Shown: positions 53,283 to 62,170, counted from the stretch's first letter. The stretch is 64,000 bases of DNA from Gordonia jinghuaiqii (GCF_014041935.1 NZ_CP059491.1:310001-374000); one strand, 5' to 3'. The notes: a model not told the origin generated them from the letters alone. Numbers and translations are program-made.

Positions 53283-54404
53283 ATGACCGGACCGCTGGCG
53301 GGTGTCAGGGTGCTGGTGCTGGCAGGTATGGGACCGGTGCCGTACGTGTCGATGCTGTTGGCCGACATGGGTGCTCACGTCGTGAGGGTCGTGCGGCCGC
53401 CGAACCGGGCGGCGCGTGCGCTCAGCCAGACCGATGCGCTGACCGACGAGCTCGACATCGTGAACCGGGGTGTCGAGTCGGTGGCCCTGGACCTCAAGAG
53501 TTCGGACGGACGCGACAGCGTGATGCGTCTTGCCTCGACCGCCGATGCCTTCATCGAAGGCTATCGACCCGGGGTCGCCGAGCGACTCGGATTGGGCCCC
53601 GAGGTCCTGACCGAGCGAAATGAGCGGCTGGTGTACGTCCGGTTGACCGGCTACGGCCAGCACGGCCCGCGGTCCTCGGACGCCGGGCACGACATCAATT
53701 ATGTCGCCCAGTCGGGGGCGCTGCACGCGATGGCCCGCAAGGGCGAGGCACCCCGGCCGCCCATCAACCTGCTCGGCGACTATGCGGGCGGCGGCGCGCT
53801 GGGAGCGTTCGGTCTGGTCTGCGCACTCGTTTCGGCAGGGCGCACGGGCAAGGGGCAGGTGCTCGACGCCGCGATGGTCGACGGTGTGGCCGTCTTGACC
53901 GCGAAGCTCCACGGGCTGCGCGCCGCCGGAATCTATTCAGACGACGCCGGAACCAACTTCCTGGATTCGGGCGCGCCGTTCTATGACACCTACCGTTGTG
54001 CCGACGGGGGTCATCTCGCGGTCGGGGCACTGGAACCGGACTTCTACCGCGAGTTCGTGACACGCCTCGGCGTCGACCTCTCCGACTGGCCGGATCAGAA
54101 CGACCAGTCGCAGTGGCCGCGCCTCCGCGGTCTCATCGCCGATGCGATCGCGAAACGCCCCCGCGCGGAATGGGCGCAGGTCTACGACGGGACCGACGCG
54201 TGCGCCACGCCCGTCCTGACCTTCGACGAGGCGGCCGCCGATCCGCACAACCGAGAGCGCGGCGTGTACGAGAACGTCGACGGTGTGCTGCATCCGGTCC
54301 CGATGCCGCGATTCAGCAGGACGCCGGCGCGCGCACCGAGTGCTCCCCGGGTCGGGACCGTCGACTTCGACGATGTGCTGAGCCGCTGGGACATCGAGAA
54401 CTGA
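53283..54404 (+). CDS. CaiB/BaiF-type CoA transferase 1
   Basis: Family III CoA transferase, 373 residues, which moves CoA between carboxylic acids through an aspartyl-CoA intermediate. The active-site Asp lies in INLLGDYAGGGALG. It shows PLAGVRVLVLAGMGPVPYVSMLLADMGAHVVRV at the start, the LDLKSSDG loop and the TGYGQHGP segment. AGGAAGGAA precedes its ATG. It is the first of three such transferases within 4.4 kb. Confidence 0.92.
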   Translation: MTGPLAGVRVLVLAGMGPVPYVSMLLADMGAHVVRVVRPPNRAARALSQTDALTDELDIVNRGVESVALDLKSSDGRDSVMRLASTADAFIEGYRPGVAERLGLGPEVLTERNERLVYVRLTGYGQHGPRSSDAGHDINYVAQSGALHAMARKGEAPRPPINLLGDYAGGGALGAFGLVCALVSAGRTGKGQVLDAAMVDGVAVLTAKLHGLRAAGIYSDDAGTNFLDSGAPFYDTYRCADGGHLAVGALEPDFYREFVTRLGVDLSDWPDQNDQSQWPRLRGLIADAIAKRPRAEWAQVYDGTDACATPVLTFDEAAADPHNRERGVYENVDGVLHPVPMPRFSRTPARAPSAPRVGTVDFDDVLSRWDIEN

Positions 54405-54449
54405 CCGAACCGCGACAGGTGTCGCATCGAACTCTCTGAGGAAGGAATC

Positions 54450-55244
54450 ATGGGGACCAGTTACGAGGACTTCACGGCGCTGAAGATCGATCGTCCTGAG
54501 ACGGGGATTGTCCGCATCATGTTCGACGGGCCGAACCTGAATGCGGTCGGGCCGGAGACGCACCGTGAGTTGGCCGACATCTGGCCGGTCATCGGGCTCG
54601 ACGAGTCGGTCCGAGCCGTCGTGATCCGCGGTGCGGGGGAGAAGGCGTTCTCGGCAGGTGGGAGCTTCGATCTCATCGAGTCGATGATCGGTGACCACAG
54701 CCAGCGGACCCGGATCATGCGCGAGGCAAGGGATCTCGTGCGCAACATCATCGAGGTTCCGCAACCGATCATCTCCGCCATCAACGGCCCCGCGGCAGGC
54801 GCTGGGCTGGTGGCGGCTCTGCTCGCCGACATCTCCGTGGCCGGACGACGCACCAAGATCGTGGACGGACACGTGCGATTGGGGGTTGCGGCAGGTGACC
54901 ACGCGGCGATCTGCTGGCCACTGCTCACCAGCATGGCGAAGGCCAAGTACCACCTGCTCACCAACGAGGTGCTGACCGGCGAGGAAGCCGAGCGGATCGG
55001 GATGGTGTCGTTGTGCGTCGACGACGACCAGGTCCAGGACCGGGCGATGGAGATCGCCCGAAAGCTTGCTGCGGGTTCACGCTCGGGAATCCAGGGTTCG
55101 AAGATGGCCCTCAACGGCTGGTACCGGCAGGCCATGCCGATCTTCGACGCTTCCCTCGGCCTCGAGTTCTACGGATTCGGCGGCCCGGACGTCGTCGAAG
55201 GTGTTGCGTCGCACCGCGAGAAGCGAGAGCCGGAGTTCCCGTGA
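54450..55244 (+). CDS. Enoyl-CoA hydratase/isomerase-family protein (crotonase fold)
   Basis: A 264-residue crotonase superfamily member with the oxyanion-hole blocks [11 protein letters not shown] and [18 protein letters not shown]. Aligned by eye to rat crotonase, the two catalytic glutamates are not present: the first position falls in GHVRLGV (His) and the second in AKAKYHLL (Tyr). Hydration is therefore not assured; another crotonase reaction is possible. It has GAGGAAGGAA upstream and its stop overlaps the next start (GTGA). Confidence 0.88.
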   Translation: MGTSYEDFTALKIDRPETGIVRIMFDGPNLNAVGPETHRELADIWPVIGLDESVRAVVIRGAGEKAFSAGGSFDLIESMIGDHSQRTRIMREARDLVRNIIEVPQPIISAINGPAAGAGLVAALLADISVAGRRTKIVDGHVRLGVAAGDHAAICWPLLTSMAKAKYHLLTNEVLTGEEAERIGMVSLCVDDDQVQDRAMEIARKLAAGSRSGIQGSKMALNGWYRQAMPIFDASLGLEFYGFGGPDVVEGVASHREKREPEFP

Positions 55245-56413
55245 ACACACGACGAGATCGAGGACCGCTCGACGGCGTCACAGTGGTGGCCCTCGAACAG
55301 GCCATCTCCGCGCCGCTGTGCACACGCCATCTGGCCGACCTCGGCGCGCGGGTGATCAAGGTCGAGGCGCCCGGTTCCGGCGACACCACGCGAAGCTACG
55401 ACTCGGTGGTCGGCGGGATGTCGGCACACTTCACCTGGTTGAACCACGGAAAAGAGTCGGCCGCACTGGATCTCAAGTCCGCCTCGGACCTGGCCACGTT
55501 CGGCGCGATGCTCGACGCCGCGGATGTGTTCGTCAGCAACCTGACACCCGGTGCACTCGACCGGCTGGGGCTCGGCGTCGCCGAACTGGCACGCAGGCCG
55601 AAGCTGATCTCGGTGGACATCTCGGGATACGGGCAGGGCGGCGCCTTCGATCACAAACGCGCCTACGACCTGCTCATCCAGTCCGAGAGCGGGTCGTGCA
55701 GCATCACCGGCACACCCGGCAACCCCTCAAAACCGGGAATTCCGGTGGCGGACATCGCCACCGGCCTGTACGCCTACTCTGCGGTGCTCGCGGCGCTGTA
55801 CGACCGTGAACGCACCGGCAACGGCGGCCGTATCCCGATCGCGATGCTCGATGTCGCTGCCGAGATGATGGGCTTCGCACTGAATCAGGTTCTTCACGGT
55901 GCTCCGGAGCCGGTACCCGTGGGGATGGGCTCGCCGATGGTCGCGCCGTACGGCGCGTACACCACCGCGGACGGGCGTACCGCCGTGCTGGGTACGACCA
56001 GCGACCGTGAGTGGCGGCGACTGGCGACGATGATCGGCCGTCCGGAACTGGCTGACGAACCGCGATACGCGCACAACGACGATCGTGTAGAGGTGCGTGC
56101 GGAACTCGACGGCATCGTCGGCGCATGGTGTTCGTCCAGGACCCTCGAGGAGATCCGTTCCGCCGCAGACGACGCCGGAATCGGCAACGCCCAGCTCAAC
56201 ACGGTCCGTGACCTGGCTGATCATCCTCAGCTCCGCGACCGGGGTAGATGGCGAGACGTCGGAACCCCGTCGGGACCGGTGCCGGCACTCCGACCACCGG
56301 CACTTGCCCAGGATTGGCCGGTCCGAAACGGGTCGGTGCCCGCACTCGGAGAGCACACCGATGCGATCCGCGACGAGTTCGGTGCAGCCCGGATTTCGGC
56401 AAACGTAGACTGA
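55241..56413 (+). CDS. CaiB/BaiF-type CoA transferase 2
   Basis: Family III CoA transferase of about 390 residues, GTG start at 55241 overlapping the crotonase stop. It has [35 protein letters not shown], the DLKSASD loop, [10 protein letters not shown], and the putative catalytic Asp in [13 protein letters not shown]. The upstream part of the open frame is antisense-like Arg-rich sequence and is not used. Overlap with the crotonase implies the two act in one step sequence. Confidence 0.92.
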   Translation: MNTRRDRGPLDGVTVVALEQAISAPLCTRHLADLGARVIKVEAPGSGDTTRSYDSVVGGMSAHFTWLNHGKESAALDLKSASDLATFGAMLDAADVFVSNLTPGALDRLGLGVAELARRPKLISVDISGYGQGGAFDHKRAYDLLIQSESGSCSITGTPGNPSKPGIPVADIATGLYAYSAVLAALYDRERTGNGGRIPIAMLDVAAEMMGFALNQVLHGAPEPVPVGMGSPMVAPYGAYTTADGRTAVLGTTSDREWRRLATMIGRPELADEPRYAHNDDRVEVRAELDGIVGAWCSSRTLEEIRSAADDAGIGNAQLNTVRDLADHPQLRDRGRWRDVGTPSGPVPALRPPALAQDWPVRNGSVPALGEHTDAIRDEFGAARISANVD

Positions 56414-56436
56414 CCTGACGGACAAGCGAGGCCATC

Positions 56437-57612
56437 ATGCAGCACAAACCACTCGAGGGTATTCGCATCCTCGAACTCGGTGGGTACATCTCCCTCCCCT
56501 ACGGAACATCGATCCTCTGCGCGCTCGGTGCCGAGGTCGTCAAGCTCGAGCGACCGGTGCATGGCGAGGACTTTCGCAGGCAGGCCAACGACACGAGCCC
56601 CTACTTCCGCCAGTACAACACGGGAAAGCGCAGTGTCTCAGTCGATCTGAAGTCCGAGGCCGGTGTCGACTTCGTGAAGAAGCTGGTGCCGAACTTCGAT
56701 GTCGTGCTGGAGAACATGCGTCCCGGCAAGGTCGTCGGGTTGGGACTGGGACCCGACGCCTGCCGTGCCCTGCGGTCCGACGTCGTATACGGATCGGTCA
56801 CCGGATTCGGTGCGTCGGGACCGCTGGCCGACCGGCCTGCGTACGACACGATCGGTCAGGCGTTCGGCGGGCTCTACTCGCTCTTCGGTGACCAGGGCCG
56901 CCCACAGTTGGCGGGCGGTATCAGCGCCGACCTCGTCACGGGTCTGACCTGTGCCATGGGGGTTCTGGCCGCGCTCGTCGGCCGGCTGAGAACCGGACGT
57001 TCGCAGCACTTGGAGACCTCGATCATGGAGGCGGTGAGCACCCTCACCATCGACGGCATCACGCAGGCGTTCGAGCTGGGACAGGACCCGACGCGCACCA
57101 GTCGGCATCCGCAGGCGCAGAACTTCTGCGTTCCGACGTCGTCCGGCGAGTTCCTGGCGATCCACCTGTCGTCGTCGCAGAAGTTCTGGGCCTCGTTGTG
57201 CCGCGCGATCGGACGCGTCGACCTGACCGAGGACGAGCGCTTCGCAACCTACGCCGCGCGCGTCGTCAACTTCTCCGACCTGGTGCCGATCGTCGAGGCC
57301 CGGTTCGCCGAACATCCGAATGACTACTGGCAGAAGCTCCTCACCGAGGAGGACGTTCCCTTTGCTCCGGTCCTCACGATGTCGGGATATCTCGAGAACG
57401 AACAGGTCGAACACCTGAACCTCATCGACCGCGAACCCGACGGTCTGGCTCTTGTCCGTCCGCCGTGGTCCTTCGACGGCGAACGTCCGGAACGGACGGG
57501 GCGCGCCCCGCGGGTCGGCGCGGATACACGCGAGATCGCGCTCGAGGTGCTCTCCGACGATCAGGTCGACGACCTGTTGTCGCGCGGCGTTCTCTACGCC
57601 GACGAAGCCTGA
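56437..57612 (+). CDS. CaiB/BaiF-type CoA transferase 3
   Basis: Third family III CoA transferase, 391 residues. N-terminal PLEGIRILELGGYISLPYGTSILCALGAEVVKLE, the VDLKSEAG loop, GSVTGFGASG, and Asp in GGISADLVTGLTC match the family. It starts 23 bases after the second transferase. It is followed within 30 bases by a dead CitE-like gene that keeps a ribosome-binding site, so the operon once extended further. Confidence 0.92.
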   Translation: MQHKPLEGIRILELGGYISLPYGTSILCALGAEVVKLERPVHGEDFRRQANDTSPYFRQYNTGKRSVSVDLKSEAGVDFVKKLVPNFDVVLENMRPGKVVGLGLGPDACRALRSDVVYGSVTGFGASGPLADRPAYDTIGQAFGGLYSLFGDQGRPQLAGGISADLVTGLTCAMGVLAALVGRLRTGRSQHLETSIMEAVSTLTIDGITQAFELGQDPTRTSRHPQAQNFCVPTSSGEFLAIHLSSSQKFWASLCRAIGRVDLTEDERFATYAARVVNFSDLVPIVEARFAEHPNDYWQKLLTEEDVPFAPVLTMSGYLENEQVEHLNLIDREPDGLALVRPPWSFDGERPERTGRAPRVGADTREIALEVLSDDQVDDLLSRGVLYADEA

Positions 57613-57639
57613 CTACCGACGTCGTCCCGAAGGAGGACC

Positions 57640-57849
57640 GTGAAGCCGTATCGTTCCATGCTGTTCGTCAAATGACACAAGGCGTCCTGGGCCGCCACGG
57701 GTCTCGCGTCCGGCGCGGACGCCCTGGTCCTTGACCTCGAGGATCGGTTCCCGCCGGGGACGAGGAAGAGGCCAGGGGGTGTTGTCGCGTCCCCCATCGA
57801 TCGCCTGCGGACCGCCGGCGCAGGGGCCGACCTCTGGGTACGTCGCTGC
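57640..57849 (+). pseudogene. Remnant of a CitE-type lyase with in-frame stop
   Basis: A GTG at 57640, with AAGGAGG three bases upstream, opens a frame coding VKPYRSMLFVK and then TGA at 57673. The same frame continues HKASWAATGLASGADALVLDLEDRF and, further on, AGADLWVRR. This matches the start of the intact lyase at 43692-44588 (RSLLFVPAHREGWAEKAIAAGADGLILDLEDSVP ... DVGLYVRV). The rest of the gene (about 230 residues) is missing. Most likely a decayed duplicate that was once the last gene of the CoA operon. Confidence 0.75.
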
Positions 57850-57856
57850 CACAGCG

Positions 57857-57873
57857 GTTGGTATATTATGTCG
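57857..57873. promoter_or_regulatory. Candidate GntR autoregulatory site
   Basis: GTTGGTATATTATGTCG; on the other strand CGACATAATATACCAAC shares the CATAATATA core with the sites at 49524 and 58951. It lies about 32 bases before the GntR start. Confidence 0.6.
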
Positions 57874-57904
57874 AAACCAGAAACTCTAAGAACGGTGCGA
57901 CCCG

Positions 57905-58597
57905 ATGGCCTTGCACGACCGCTCGAAGCGACAGCAGCTTCCTGAAGAGGTCGCAACGTATGTCCGCGAGATGATCATCTCCGGAGAGGCGCGCGCCGGG
58001 GAGTTCCTGCGAATCGAGCGGATCGCCGACGCTGTGGGAGTGAGCACGACCCCGGTGCGTGAGGGACTCCTGATGCTGCGCAGCGAAGGCTTTGTCGAGA
58101 TGGTGCCACGACGCGGTTTCGTCGTCGCGCCGTTCACGAAGCAGGATGTCCGCGACCTCTTCTGGGCGCAGGCGCAGCTGGCCGGGGAGCTGACCGCTCG
58201 GGCGGCGAAGAACCTGACTCCCGCCCAGCTCGACGCGCTGGAGGCGATCCTCATCTCGCTCGAGAAGGCGATCGAGGCCGACGACAAAGACAAGATCGCA
58301 CAGCTGGGTCACTCCTTCCATCGCGAGATCAATCTTGCGGCGGAGTCCCCGCGACTGGCCAGGCTGCTGCAGACCGTGACAACCAATCTTCCCAATCGCT
58401 TCTACGCGACGATCGAAGGCCACGTCACCACCACTCGGGAGGAGCATCCGGCGATCCTCGAGGCCCTGCGCAAGCGCTCGTCCAAGAAGGCGAGGCAGCT
58501 GATGGAGGCTCACATCCTCGACGGCGCCGACCATCTCATCGAGCTACTCGACGAGCGCGGGCTCTGGAGCGGCCAGCAAGACGTCGAGGCGGGTTAG
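57905..58597 (+). CDS. GntR/FCD-family transcriptional regulator
   Basis: A 230-residue regulator. Residues 9-75 are the GntR winged helix (EEVATYVREMIISGEARAGEFLRIERIADAVGVSTTPVREGLLMLRSEGFVEMVPRRGFVV). Residues 85-220 are an FCD effector domain with the helical His-rich metal pattern (SFHREINLAAESPRL; HILDGADHL). FCD regulators usually bind carboxylic acids. Four similar AT-rich palindromes lie before this gene, the TRAP genes, the thiolase/MaoC pair and possibly the first acyl-CoA dehydrogenase. It is probably the local regulator of the whole catabolic cluster. Confidence 0.92.
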   Translation: MALHDRSKRQQLPEEVATYVREMIISGEARAGEFLRIERIADAVGVSTTPVREGLLMLRSEGFVEMVPRRGFVVAPFTKQDVRDLFWAQAQLAGELTARAAKNLTPAQLDALEAILISLEKAIEADDKDKIAQLGHSFHREINLAAESPRLARLLQTVTTNLPNRFYATIEGHVTTTREEHPAILEALRKRSSKKARQLMEAHILDGADHLIELLDERGLWSGQQDVEAG

Positions 58598-58723
58598 TCC
58601 GGCAACCCGTTGCACTCTGGCTGCGCGCTCGGTGCCCGATGTCTGTGTTCTGGTCCGCCTGGGAACGAATCGGTTCGGTCATCCAGATCGCTTCGCGGCC
58701 CGTGCTCGTGCGGGCGAGATCTG

Positions 58724-58810
58724 GTGGGCGTGGGCGATCTGACGAGTCGTCGCCGTCCGCAGGAGGTGCGCGTGGCCGGCGGCTCCTATGGCGCTTTCGT
58801 CACCAATATG
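58724..58810 (+). pseudogene. Possible remnant of an S9-type peptidase
   Basis: The frame codes VGVGDLTSRRRPQEVRV followed by AGGSYGAFVTNM. GGSYGxxxTN is the nucleophile block of S9 prolyl-oligopeptidase-type enzymes, and a basic stretch ending in Arg-Val before it is also usual. Nothing before or after it matches. It may be chance. Confidence 0.25.
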
Positions 58811-58950
58811 ACTTCAGCACAGAACAACTCATGCGCGTCGCGTCGGTCCCACCCGGCGGCCTGGTGTGTTGCGTCGGGTAACGGCGCCTTGTCCGGGGGC
58901 AACGACGGAATTGTGTCCAGATGCATCTCGCCGTTGACGAAGTAGTCTCG

Positions 58951-58970
58951 CTCACATAATATATCGTGCA
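58951..58970. promoter_or_regulatory. Candidate GntR operator before the TRAP genes
   Basis: CTCACATAATATATCGTGCA, one base different over its last 18 from the palindrome at 49524-49543. It sits 107 bases before the TTG start of the DctP-like gene and is the only AT-rich element there. Confidence 0.65.
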
Positions 58971-59076
58971 GAAACATTACGCATGGTGCGCGACGTCCTA
59001 GGTGACCGGCACTCAGCGGCGGCACCAATCGAGATGCCGGGTTTCACTCACGTTCTTGTCAACAAAGGGGACCCCC

Positions 59077-60123
59077 TTGCTCAAACATTGGAAATCGCTT
59101 GCCGCGGTGGCGATCCTCGTCGCGACGGTCGCCGGCTGCAGCGCGCGGGCTACCGGTCCATCCGACGTGACCCTTGTCTTCTCCGACGGATTCTCGTCCA
59201 CCCACCCGGTCGGGCGTGGCGGCGCGCAACCATTCCTGCAATACCTCGAGGACCACGGGCCCGGTGTCGGTCTCGACGTCGAGTACTTCGGCGCGGGACA
59301 GTTGGGAAAGCAGAGGGATGCTCTGCATCTTCTGCGGTCGCAGGCCGTGGACATCACGCCGGTCTTTCCCTCCTACCATGCGAACTCGATCCCGATGTCG
59401 AGTGTCAGCGAACTACCCGGGCTGATCGACGATCCGTGCGCAGGGATCAACGCGCTTCTACCGATGGTGGAAGAGGGCGGCACTCTCTACGAGTCGGAGT
59501 TCAAGGACCAGGGTGTCCTGCCGTTGTGGGGAGTGTTGATCCCCGGGTATGAGGTCCTGACCGCCGACCGGCGCGTGTCGACGCCCGACGACATGGACGG
59601 GTTGATGATCAGGTCGCCGGGGGGTGTCGGCGACCGGATCATCAGCGCCCTCGGGGCTGCGCCCGTATCGCTTGCGAACACCGACCTCTACGAAGGGGTT
59701 GCTCGCAAGACTGTTTCCGGCGCAATGCTCTCGATATTGAGTGTGCCGTCGTACAGCCTCGAAGAGGTGTTGAGCTACTCGACGCGAGGCGCCAAGTTGA
59801 GTGCGACGACGATTCTCTACAGCATCAGCGACGCCCTGTGGCACACCCTCACACGTGACCAGCAGGATGTTCTGCGGGCCGCGTCGATGGCCGCGCAAGC
59901 GGGTGCGTGCACCGAGGTCCTTGATGCCAATGACGCTGCGGTGGCGAAGATCCGAGAGGCCGGCGTCAAGTTCACCGAGGTCGAGGGAAAGCTGGCGCAG
60001 CAATGGACCGACGCGCTGGCGCCGGTTCGTGACGAGTGGGTGGACGACCTCGCCTCCGTCGGCTTGCCCGCAACCGAGGTTCTGGACGAGTTCGAACGGC
60101 GTCTGGCAAAGGAGTCGCAATGA
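59077..60123 (+). CDS. TRAP transporter solute-binding lipoprotein (DctP-like)
   Basis: Extracytoplasmic binding protein of a tripartite ATP-independent periplasmic transporter, 348 residues. The TTG at 59077 lies six bases after AAAGGGG and is followed by a signal peptide ending in a lipobox (ATVAGCS), so it would be tethered to the membrane. The middle VSTPDDMDGLMIRSPGG, with the Arg that usually salt-bridges the ligand carboxylate, is typical of DctP. The length fits the family. Its stop overlaps the DctQ start (ATGA). The open frame further upstream is not used. The ligand is presumably an organic acid. Confidence 0.92.
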   Translation: MLKHWKSLAAVAILVATVAGCSARATGPSDVTLVFSDGFSSTHPVGRGGAQPFLQYLEDHGPGVGLDVEYFGAGQLGKQRDALHLLRSQAVDITPVFPSYHANSIPMSSVSELPGLIDDPCAGINALLPMVEEGGTLYESEFKDQGVLPLWGVLIPGYEVLTADRRVSTPDDMDGLMIRSPGGVGDRIISALGAAPVSLANTDLYEGVARKTVSGAMLSILSVPSYSLEEVLSYSTRGAKLSATTILYSISDALWHTLTRDQQDVLRAASMAAQAGACTEVLDANDAAVAKIREAGVKFTEVEGKLAQQWTDALAPVRDEWVDDLASVGLPATEVLDEFERRLAKESQ

Positions 60124-60842
60124 CCGAGTTTCTTGTCCACCGAACCCTTCGGAGTTCGGCAACGCCCACGAACGTGGGCTACCTGACCGAGGAGCATCCC
60201 CGACTCGACCGGTTGCAGAACGGGATCTCGGCGATCTGCGCGGTCCTCGCCGGTGCGTCGATCCTGGCGATCGTCGTCCTGACGCTCGTGGAGGCCCTGT
60301 CTCGAACGGCGTTCTCGAGCCCCCTCGGCTGGTCGGTGGGGTTCATCGAGCAGTACCTGCTCACCGCCACCGCGTTCTTCGGCATCGTGACCGCTTACCG
60401 GAGCGGCGCCCACGTCGCCGTGGTGAGCGTGTACAACAAGCTGGGGGAGCGCGCGCGCAAGGTCTGTCTGATCGTCTCGCATTCGGTGGTCATCATCGGG
60501 ATGCTCGCCATCGGGCTCGCGGGTCTCGATGCCACGATCTTCGCGATCACCAGTGGTGAAGGTCCGGTTCCCGGTTCATCTGAGATCCCGCTGCCGAGCT
60601 GGGTGTGGCGTTCGATCGTCCCGATCGCCATGGCGATGGGTCTGGTCGTCGTGATCATCGACCTCTATCGAGAGTTGTTCTCGCCGTGGGACCTTCCGGC
60701 CACCCACTACGACTCCGGTGACGCTGTGGACAGCGCCCTCGAAGAGGCGGGCGTGGTGTCGCCGAACGAGCTGTCGGATCCGGACGAGTCAGCTGACCCC
60801 CGGAAGCATGATCCCCGGAAGCCTCAGGAGGAGATCCGATGA
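60120..60842 (+). CDS. TRAP transporter small permease (DctQ-like)
   Basis: A 240-residue membrane protein with four hydrophobic segments (near residues 40-60, 80-100, 120-142 and 160-185). This is the topology of the small TRAP subunit. The segment WSVGFIEQYLLTATAFFGIVTAYRSGAHVAV contains the family E(Q/E)YLL block. The C-terminal 50 residues are acidic and unstructured, longer than usual. It overlaps DctP and DctM by ATGA on both sides. Confidence 0.9.
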   Translation: MTEFLVHRTLRSSATPTNVGYLTEEHPRLDRLQNGISAICAVLAGASILAIVVLTLVEALSRTAFSSPLGWSVGFIEQYLLTATAFFGIVTAYRSGAHVAVVSVYNKLGERARKVCLIVSHSVVIIGMLAIGLAGLDATIFAITSGEGPVPGSSEIPLPSWVWRSIVPIAMAMGLVVVIIDLYRELFSPWDLPATHYDSGDAVDSALEEAGVVSPNELSDPDESADPRKHDPRKPQEEIR

Positions 60843-62128
60843 TTGCACTGCTCCTACTCGTCATACTGATCGGCCTCATCATCATCCGGGTCCCGGTGTC
60901 GTTCGCGATCATGGCGGCAGGCCTCGTCGGGCTGGTCGTCATGTCCGGGGGCCAGCTCGGCGCGGTGAACGGAATCATGGAAGTGATTCCGGTGAGTTCT
61001 GTTCAGACTCTGTCGCTCTCGGCGATCCCGTTGTTCATTCTGATGGCCCATTTCATGCTGATGTCTGGGCTCATGGACTCCTTGTTCGACGCGGGGCGTA
61101 CGTTCTTCGGCCGAACTCCGGGCGGCACGGGAATTGCGTCGACGCTTGCGGGAGTCGGCTTCTCGGCGGTCTCGGGATCGTCGACGGCGGCCGCCGCGAC
61201 CCTGGCGAAGACCACGAGCACCAGGATGATCGAGGAAGGCTATCGCCCCACGACGGCGACCGGAATCGTCGCGTCGGTGGGCACACTGGCCGGGATGATC
61301 CCGCCCAGCATCATCCTCGTCTTCTATGCGGTGACAGCGGAAGCCAACGTCGGTGACCTGATCATCGCGGGAATCGTCCCCGGTCTCATCATCGCGGCTG
61401 CGTTGATGATCACCATGTTCATCCCGATCCTCTTCGATCCATCCAGTGTTCCTGCGGGGCAACCATCTCCGGTGTCGGAGAAGCTGAAGAAGATCGTGCC
61501 GGCGCTGCCCATCGCCATCATCTTCGCCGTGGTGGTCGGGGCAATCTATTTCGGTCTCGCGACACCGACGGAATCGGCCGCCATCGGCTGTCTGGCCGCC
61601 TTCCTCCTCGTCGTCGCACGGCGACGTGGAACCTGGCAGGGTTTCGTCGATGCGCTCATCGAAACCGTGAAGACCAGTGCCATGATCTTCGCGATCGTGA
61701 TTGCCGCCCACGTGTTCGGGCACGCTTTCACCGAGACCAAGGTCGCCGAACGTCTTCTCGAGTGGGTGGGGGAGCTCGGCGTACCCTCGCTCGTCATCAT
61801 GGGCATGCTTCTTCTGATGTACCTTGTGCTCGGATTCTTCATGGATCAGGTCGCGATCATCGCCCTCACGGTCCCGATCGTCCTCCCGCTCGTGGAGTCC
61901 CTGGGTTACGACGCGGTGTGGTTCGGTATCTTCGTCGTGCTCATGGGTGAGATCGGCCTGATCACGCCGCCGTTGGGTCTCAACGTCTTCGTGGTCGCGA
62001 GGGCTGCGGGACGGGATACCGTCGAGGTCTTCCGGGGCTCGGCGCCGTACGCCGGGGCGATGGTGGTCGTGGCGATCGTGTTCGTCCTGTGGCCCGAACT
62101 GGTTCTCTGGTTGCCGAATCTGATGTGA
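60839..62128 (+). CDS. TRAP transporter large permease (DctM-like)
   Basis: A 429-residue membrane protein with about 12 hydrophobic segments. Recognisable family stretches are AIPLFILMAHFMLMSGLMD, GVGFSAVSGSSTAAAATLAK, VGTLAGMIPPSIILVFYAV, ATPTESAAIGCLAAF, and the C-terminal GLITPPLGLNVFVV. It is the ion-coupled channel of the importer. The gene ends 26 bases before the convergent helD gene. Confidence 0.94.
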   Translation: MIALLLLVILIGLIIIRVPVSFAIMAAGLVGLVVMSGGQLGAVNGIMEVIPVSSVQTLSLSAIPLFILMAHFMLMSGLMDSLFDAGRTFFGRTPGGTGIASTLAGVGFSAVSGSSTAAAATLAKTTSTRMIEEGYRPTTATGIVASVGTLAGMIPPSIILVFYAVTAEANVGDLIIAGIVPGLIIAAALMITMFIPILFDPSSVPAGQPSPVSEKLKKIVPALPIAIIFAVVVGAIYFGLATPTESAAIGCLAAFLLVVARRRGTWQGFVDALIETVKTSAMIFAIVIAAHVFGHAFTETKVAERLLEWVGELGVPSLVIMGMLLLMYLVLGFFMDQVAIIALTVPIVLPLVESLGYDAVWFGIFVVLMGEIGLITPPLGLNVFVVARAAGRDTVEVFRGSAPYAGAMVVVAIVFVLWPELVLWLPNLM

Positions 62129-62139
62129 CGCGGCGGCAC

Positions 62140-62170
62140 CCGTGGGTCCGGCATCACCGCGGACCCACGG
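62140..62170. terminator. Hairpin between convergent dctM and helD
   Basis: An 11-base perfect inverted repeat, CCGTGGGTCCG / CGGACCCACGG, with a nine-base loop. It overlaps the last codons and stop of helD (62154) and follows dctM by 11 bases, so it can end both transcripts. Confidence 0.75.

Larger units (their letters stand above)
58598..59076. other. Degraded intergenic region before the TRAP genes
   Basis: About 480 bases with no intact gene. A short stretch at 58724-58810 reads like a piece of a larger protein (listed separately). An operator-like palindrome lies at 58951-58970. The rest has no recognisable content. Confidence 0.5.

Noticed and set aside
58786..59028. Minus-strand frame of 80 residues before the TRAP genes
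   Set aside because: No family resemblance and it crosses the operator-like palindrome; probably non-coding.
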